This document shows positions 6,479-8,579 of a DNA stretch of 8,579 nucleotides, one piece after another. This DNA is from an uncultured Lachnospiraceae bacterium (GTDB lineage: Bacteria > Bacillota > Clostridia > Lachnospirales > Lachnospiraceae), in the NCBI GenBank assembly GCA_902803015.1, contig CADCOL010000082.1:1-8579 (forward strand), given 5' to 3'. A model generated the notes under the pieces. The model ran no database searches and had not been told where the DNA came from. It saw only the letters and a list, made by a program, of their open reading frames with translations. Numbering within the stretch: the first letter of the stretch is position 1; each line of letters begins with the position of its first letter. The position numbers were made by a program, and so were the translations under genes.

Positions 6479-6507
6479 TTGCAAGTGAAAAGAAAATCCT
6501 GTAAGAT
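6479..6507 (+). promoter_or_regulatory. Candidate promoter before the DUF1653 gene
   Basis: TTGCAA (6479-6484) and TAAGAT (6502-6507) are 17 bases apart in the 89-base gap after holA, each matching four of six consensus positions. Transcription would begin near 6514 and give a leader of about 30 nt. This could separate the DUF1653-mutY pair from the genes upstream. No terminator is visible before it, so it would be an internal promoter. Confidence 0.4.
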
Positions 6508-6534
6508 AGAGTGCGGAAGTAAGAAATTACAAAT

Positions 6535-6539
6535 GGGGG
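6535..6539 (+). promoter_or_regulatory. Ribosome binding site deciding the DUF1653 gene start
   Basis: GGGGG lies 5 bases before the ATG at 6545. The in-frame ATG at 6533 overlaps this stretch and has no site of its own, and the in-frame TTG upstream at 6479 would add a basic, low-complexity tail through the intergenic gap. Confidence 0.55.
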
Positions 6540-6544
6540 CAGAT

Positions 6545-7063
6545 ATGGAAATTGAAGTAAAATCCGGAGAAGTTTACAAGCATTTTAAGGGAAAGCGCTA
6601 TGAGGTCGTTACCCTTGCCAAGGACTCCGAAGACGGCGGACTGATGGTGGTTTACAAGGCGTTGTATCCGCCCTACGAAACATTCGTAAGACCGTATCTT
6701 TCCTTTGTGGAAGAATTGAACCCGATGGTGTATCCCGCGGCGACGCAGAAACACCGCTTCGAAAAAGAGGTCATAGAGGAATACGTTAAACCGGAAGAGC
6801 CTTCGGCAACCGTTCCGGACCTTTCCGCAACGATTCCCATTCAGATTGATCCCGGACTTGCCAAATTCTTAAGCGGGGAAACCTATGATGCGCAGATGGA
6901 AGCACTTCGTGAGATGAAGGGCCACATTTCGGAAGAGATGTTTGCGATTATGTTCTTATCGCTCGACCTTCCCATGACTCCCGGCAACGAGCAGGAGCAT
7001 TACGATGCACTGATGAAGCGCCTTGAGACGATGCACGAGTTCGACGGCAAGCGTTTCCGCTAA
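6545..7063 (+). CDS. DUF1653 domain protein
   Basis: A protein of unknown function, 172 residues. Residues 8-~56 form the DUF1653 domain: GEVYKHFKGKRYEVV (8-22), AKDSED, VVYKALY (35-41) and RPYLSF (49-54), predicted as a small beta-barrel-like fold. A linker rich in proline and glutamate follows (about 60-100). The C-terminal part (about 102-172) reads LAKFLSGETYDAQMEALREM, with an LDLPMTPGNEQEHYDALM segment and a closing FDGKRFR; I recall similar tails on clostridial relatives, so it is probably a normal part of this lineage's protein. No signal peptide, membrane segment or catalytic motif is visible. It lies between holA and mutY, with 36 bases to the preferred mutY start, which suggests joint expression with replication and repair genes but does not define a function. 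Confidence 0.85.
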   Translation: MEIEVKSGEVYKHFKGKRYEVVTLAKDSEDGGLMVVYKALYPPYETFVRPYLSFVEELNPMVYPAATQKHRFEKEVIEEYVKPEEPSATVPDLSATIPIQIDPGLAKFLSGETYDAQMEALREMKGHISEEMFAIMFLSLDLPMTPGNEQEHYDALMKRLETMHEFDGKRFR

Positions 7064-7099
7064 GGAATGCCCTCAGATTATCGCATAACCCGGACGGAT

Positions 7100-8176
7100 A
7101 TGATTCAGACAAAAGACATAAAAAAACTCCTTACCTGGTATCGGGAGAACAAGCGCGACCTGCCGTGGAGGCATACGAAGGACCCTTATCGAATCTGGGT
7201 TTCCGAAATCATGCTTCAGCAGACACGCGTGGAAGCGGTAAAACCGTATTATGCCGCATTTCTTGAAAGATATCCCGATGCAAAGTCACTTGCCGGAGCA
7301 AACGAGGATGACCTCGTACGAATCTGGGAAGGACTCGGATATTATTCCAGAGTAAGAAACATGCATAAGGCGGCCATGGAAGTACAAGCTTCCCACGGCG
7401 GCCTTTTTCCTGTTTCCTACGAGGTGCTTTTAACGCTTCCGGGCATCGGTTCCTATACGGCCGGTGCCGTTTCGTCCATAGCGGGAGGGGAGAACGTACC
7501 TGCGGTCGACGGAAACGTGCTGCGCGTTTATACGAGAATCACGGCCGATGATGCGCCCGTGGACGAAACGAAGAATGTAAAAAGAATCCGTGAAGAACTT
7601 CAGGAAGTCATGGAGAATTCAAAGCGCTTAACGGACTATGACCCGGGCGATTTTAACGCGGCGTTTATGGAGCTCGGCGCCACGGTCTGCCTTCCGAACG
7701 GTGAACCGAAATGCGCGCAGTGCCCTTTACGGGCGATCTGTGCGGCGCACAAAGCGGGGAATCCCACGGAGTATCCGAAAAAAGCCCCGAAAGCGAAACG
7801 CAGAATCGAAAACCGCACGGTATTTGTTTTGGAATCCTCGAAGGGAATTGCTCTTAAGAAACGCCCGGAGAAGGGACTTCTGGCAGGAATGTACGAACTG
7901 CCATCCGCGGACGGATTTTTAAACCGCAAACAGGCCGGGGAATACATCAAAAGTCTCGGATATCACCCGGTCCGGCTGAAAGAGATTGAGGAAAGCGTGC
8001 ACATTTTTTCCCATATCGAGTGGCATATGAAGGCATATCACGCGCTGGTGGATGAACACACCGATCCGGTAAAGGAGGATACGCAAAACAGTATCTTCTT
8101 TGTGACCGAAGAAGAGCGACGGAGCGGCTATGCTCTTCCGAGTGCGTTCGGAGCATACAAAAAATACATTTTCTGA
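7100..8176 (+). CDS. mutY: A/G-specific adenine DNA glycosylase
   Basis: Removes adenine mispaired with 8-oxoguanine, preventing G:C to T:A changes. The 358 residues are typical. With this start the catalytic glutamate is E36 in SEIMLQQTRV and the catalytic aspartate is D137 in AVDGNV, nearly the same numbers as E37 and D138 of the E. coli enzyme. The helix-hairpin-helix is LPGIGSYTAG. The iron-sulfur ligands are C197, C205, C208 and C214, spaced X7-X2-X5, one residue longer in the first gap than the E. coli pattern. A NUDIX-like C-terminal domain that reads 8-oxoG follows (from about 235), with GLLAGMYELP and FSHIEWHM. The alternative ATG at 7067 has GGA directly against it with no spacing and would add 11 residues; the chosen start has only a weak GGACGGAT. 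The start is therefore less certain than the gene. Confidence 0.93.
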   Translation: MIQTKDIKKLLTWYRENKRDLPWRHTKDPYRIWVSEIMLQQTRVEAVKPYYAAFLERYPDAKSLAGANEDDLVRIWEGLGYYSRVRNMHKAAMEVQASHGGLFPVSYEVLLTLPGIGSYTAGAVSSIAGGENVPAVDGNVLRVYTRITADDAPVDETKNVKRIREELQEVMENSKRLTDYDPGDFNAAFMELGATVCLPNGEPKCAQCPLRAICAAHKAGNPTEYPKKAPKAKRRIENRTVFVLESSKGIALKKRPEKGLLAGMYELPSADGFLNRKQAGEYIKSLGYHPVRLKEIEESVHIFSHIEWHMKAYHALVDEHTDPVKEDTQNSIFFVTEEERRSGYALPSAFGAYKKYIF

Positions 8177-8218
8177 CGGAATTCCTTGTGATTTACAGTA
8201 GATTTCAGCGGCACTTTA

Positions 8219-8227
8219 TGGTATAAT
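8219..8227 (+). promoter_or_regulatory. Extended -10 promoter of glyA
   Basis: A perfect TATAAT (8222-8227) is preceded by TGG (8219-8221), an extended -10 element. The -35 region at the 17-base spacing (8199-8204) is TAGATT, a poor match, which is common for extended -10 promoters. It lies 43 bases after mutY and would start transcription near 8233-8235. Confidence 0.75.
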
Positions 8228-8231
8228 TTTT

Positions 8232-8259
8232 GGGCATGGGCTTTTAAGGCACCATGCCC
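8232..8259 (+). ncRNA. Stem-loop at the 5' end of the glyA leader
   Basis: GGGCATGG (8232-8239) pairs perfectly with CCATGCCC (8252-8259) around a 12-base loop. It starts 4 bases after the -10 box, so the predicted transcript would begin in the first bases of this stem. The following TTTCAGG is too short a T-run for a good terminator. A 5'-end hairpin that protects the glyA mRNA from decay is the simplest reading; weak termination of mutY transcripts is an alternative. It is too short for the riboswitch classes I know (glycine, SAM, THF). Confidence 0.55.
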
Positions 8260-8285
8260 TTTCAGGTTTGAGCAATATGTATTTA

Positions 8286-8291
8286 AGGAGG
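8286..8291 (+). promoter_or_regulatory. Strong ribosome binding site of glyA
   Basis: AGGAGG, a near-perfect Shine-Dalgarno sequence, lies 7 bases before the ATG at 8299, stronger than that of any other gene in the window. It fits high expression of a central metabolic enzyme. Confidence 0.85.
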
Positions 8292-8298
8292 CATAAAA

Positions 8299-8579
8299 AT
8301 GTATTCATTCGACGAAATCAAAAATGTAGACCCCGAAGTGGCACAGGCCATTCTTGACGAGCAGGCTCGTCAGAATTCCCATATCGAGCTGATTGCATCC
8401 GAAAACTGGGTTAGCAAGGCAGTTATGGCTGCGATGGGCAGTGTACTTACCAATAAATACGCGGAAGGTTATCCCGGAAAGAGATACTACGGCGGATGCC
8501 AGTGCGTGGACGTTGTGGAAGATCTTGCAAGAGAAAGAGCAAAGAAGCTTTTCGGCTGCGATTACGTTAACGTTCAGCC
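8299..8579 (+). CDS. glyA: Serine hydroxymethyltransferase, N-terminal part (runs off the window)
   Basis: A PLP enzyme that interconverts serine plus tetrahydrofolate with glycine plus 5,10-methylene-tetrahydrofolate, feeding one-carbon metabolism. Only the first 93 codons are present. They show the family signatures [10 protein letters not shown] (about 31-40), [20 protein letters not shown] (about 48-67), which includes the active-site tyrosine and substrate-binding region, then [17 protein letters not shown] and the beginning of the NVQ segment. The SENW variant in place of the more common SENF is one I associate with Lachnospiraceae. The PLP lysine lies beyond the window. It has its own promoter and a strong ribosome binding site, so it is an independent unit from mutY. 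Confidence 0.95.
   Translation, partial: MYSFDEIKNVDPEVAQAILDEQARQNSHIELIASENWVSKAVMAAMGSVLTNKYAEGYPGKRYYGGCQCVDVVEDLARERAKKLFGCDYVNVQ

Noticed and set aside
7067..7099. Earlier in-frame start for mutY
   Set aside because: GGA is immediately against this ATG with no spacing, and E36/D137 numbering from 7100 fits the known enzyme better. It remains possible.
8232..8270. Rho-independent terminator of mutY
   Set aside because: The stem is good but is followed only by TTTCAGG, and it lies downstream of a strong promoter, so a leader hairpin is more likely.
1..8579. CRISPR array, insertion sequence, rRNA or tRNA genes
   Set aside because: No regularly spaced repeats, transposase motifs, terminal inverted repeats or recognisable RNA gene sequences were found.

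Overview
The window is an all-forward-strand stretch of a low-to-mid GC Bacillota genome. Protein wording in HolA, MutY, the DUF1653 protein and the GlyA start (for example the '[10 protein letters not shown]' style) looks like class Clostridia, probably Lachnospiraceae. That placement rests on recalled family sequences, not on a search.

Layout. Positions 1-307 hold no gene I can defend; there are fragmentary open frames up to about 206, then an A-rich leader with a plausible promoter (169-197). Positions 308-4831 are a compact phosphonate-biosynthesis cassette of four genes: a CMP-phosphonate-forming cytidylyltransferase with an N-terminal winged helix (pntC-like), a 2-aminoethylphosphonate aminotransferase (phnW/aepZ), phosphoenolpyruvate mutase with an N-terminal HxGH nucleotidyltransferase-like domain (aepX/pepM), and phosphonopyruvate decarboxylase (aepY/ppd). 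Together they predict PEP -> phosphonopyruvate -> phosphonoacetaldehyde -> 2-aminoethylphosphonate (AEP) -> CMP-AEP. The transferase that would place AEP on a lipid or glycan is not in the window.

Positions 4831-8176 are a housekeeping run that follows without a visible terminator: a YgjP/DUF45 metalloprotein whose start overlaps the aepY stop by one base, holA (clamp-loader delta), a DUF1653 protein and mutY. A candidate internal promoter lies before the DUF1653 gene. After mutY comes a clear extended -10 promoter, a strong stem-loop that would sit at the very 5' end of the transcript, and the first 93 codons of glyA (serine hydroxymethyltransferase), which runs off the window.

Most interesting points: the nucleotide-activated phosphonate pathway has no visible acceptor enzyme; a DNA-binding-like wHTH is fused to its cytidylyltransferase; the PEP mutase carries an HxGH domain that seems to have lost its second catalytic motif; an 18-bp perfect palindrome lies inside the YgjP gene; and the glyA mRNA appears to begin with a hairpin. 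I see no CRISPR array, tRNA, rRNA or insertion sequence.
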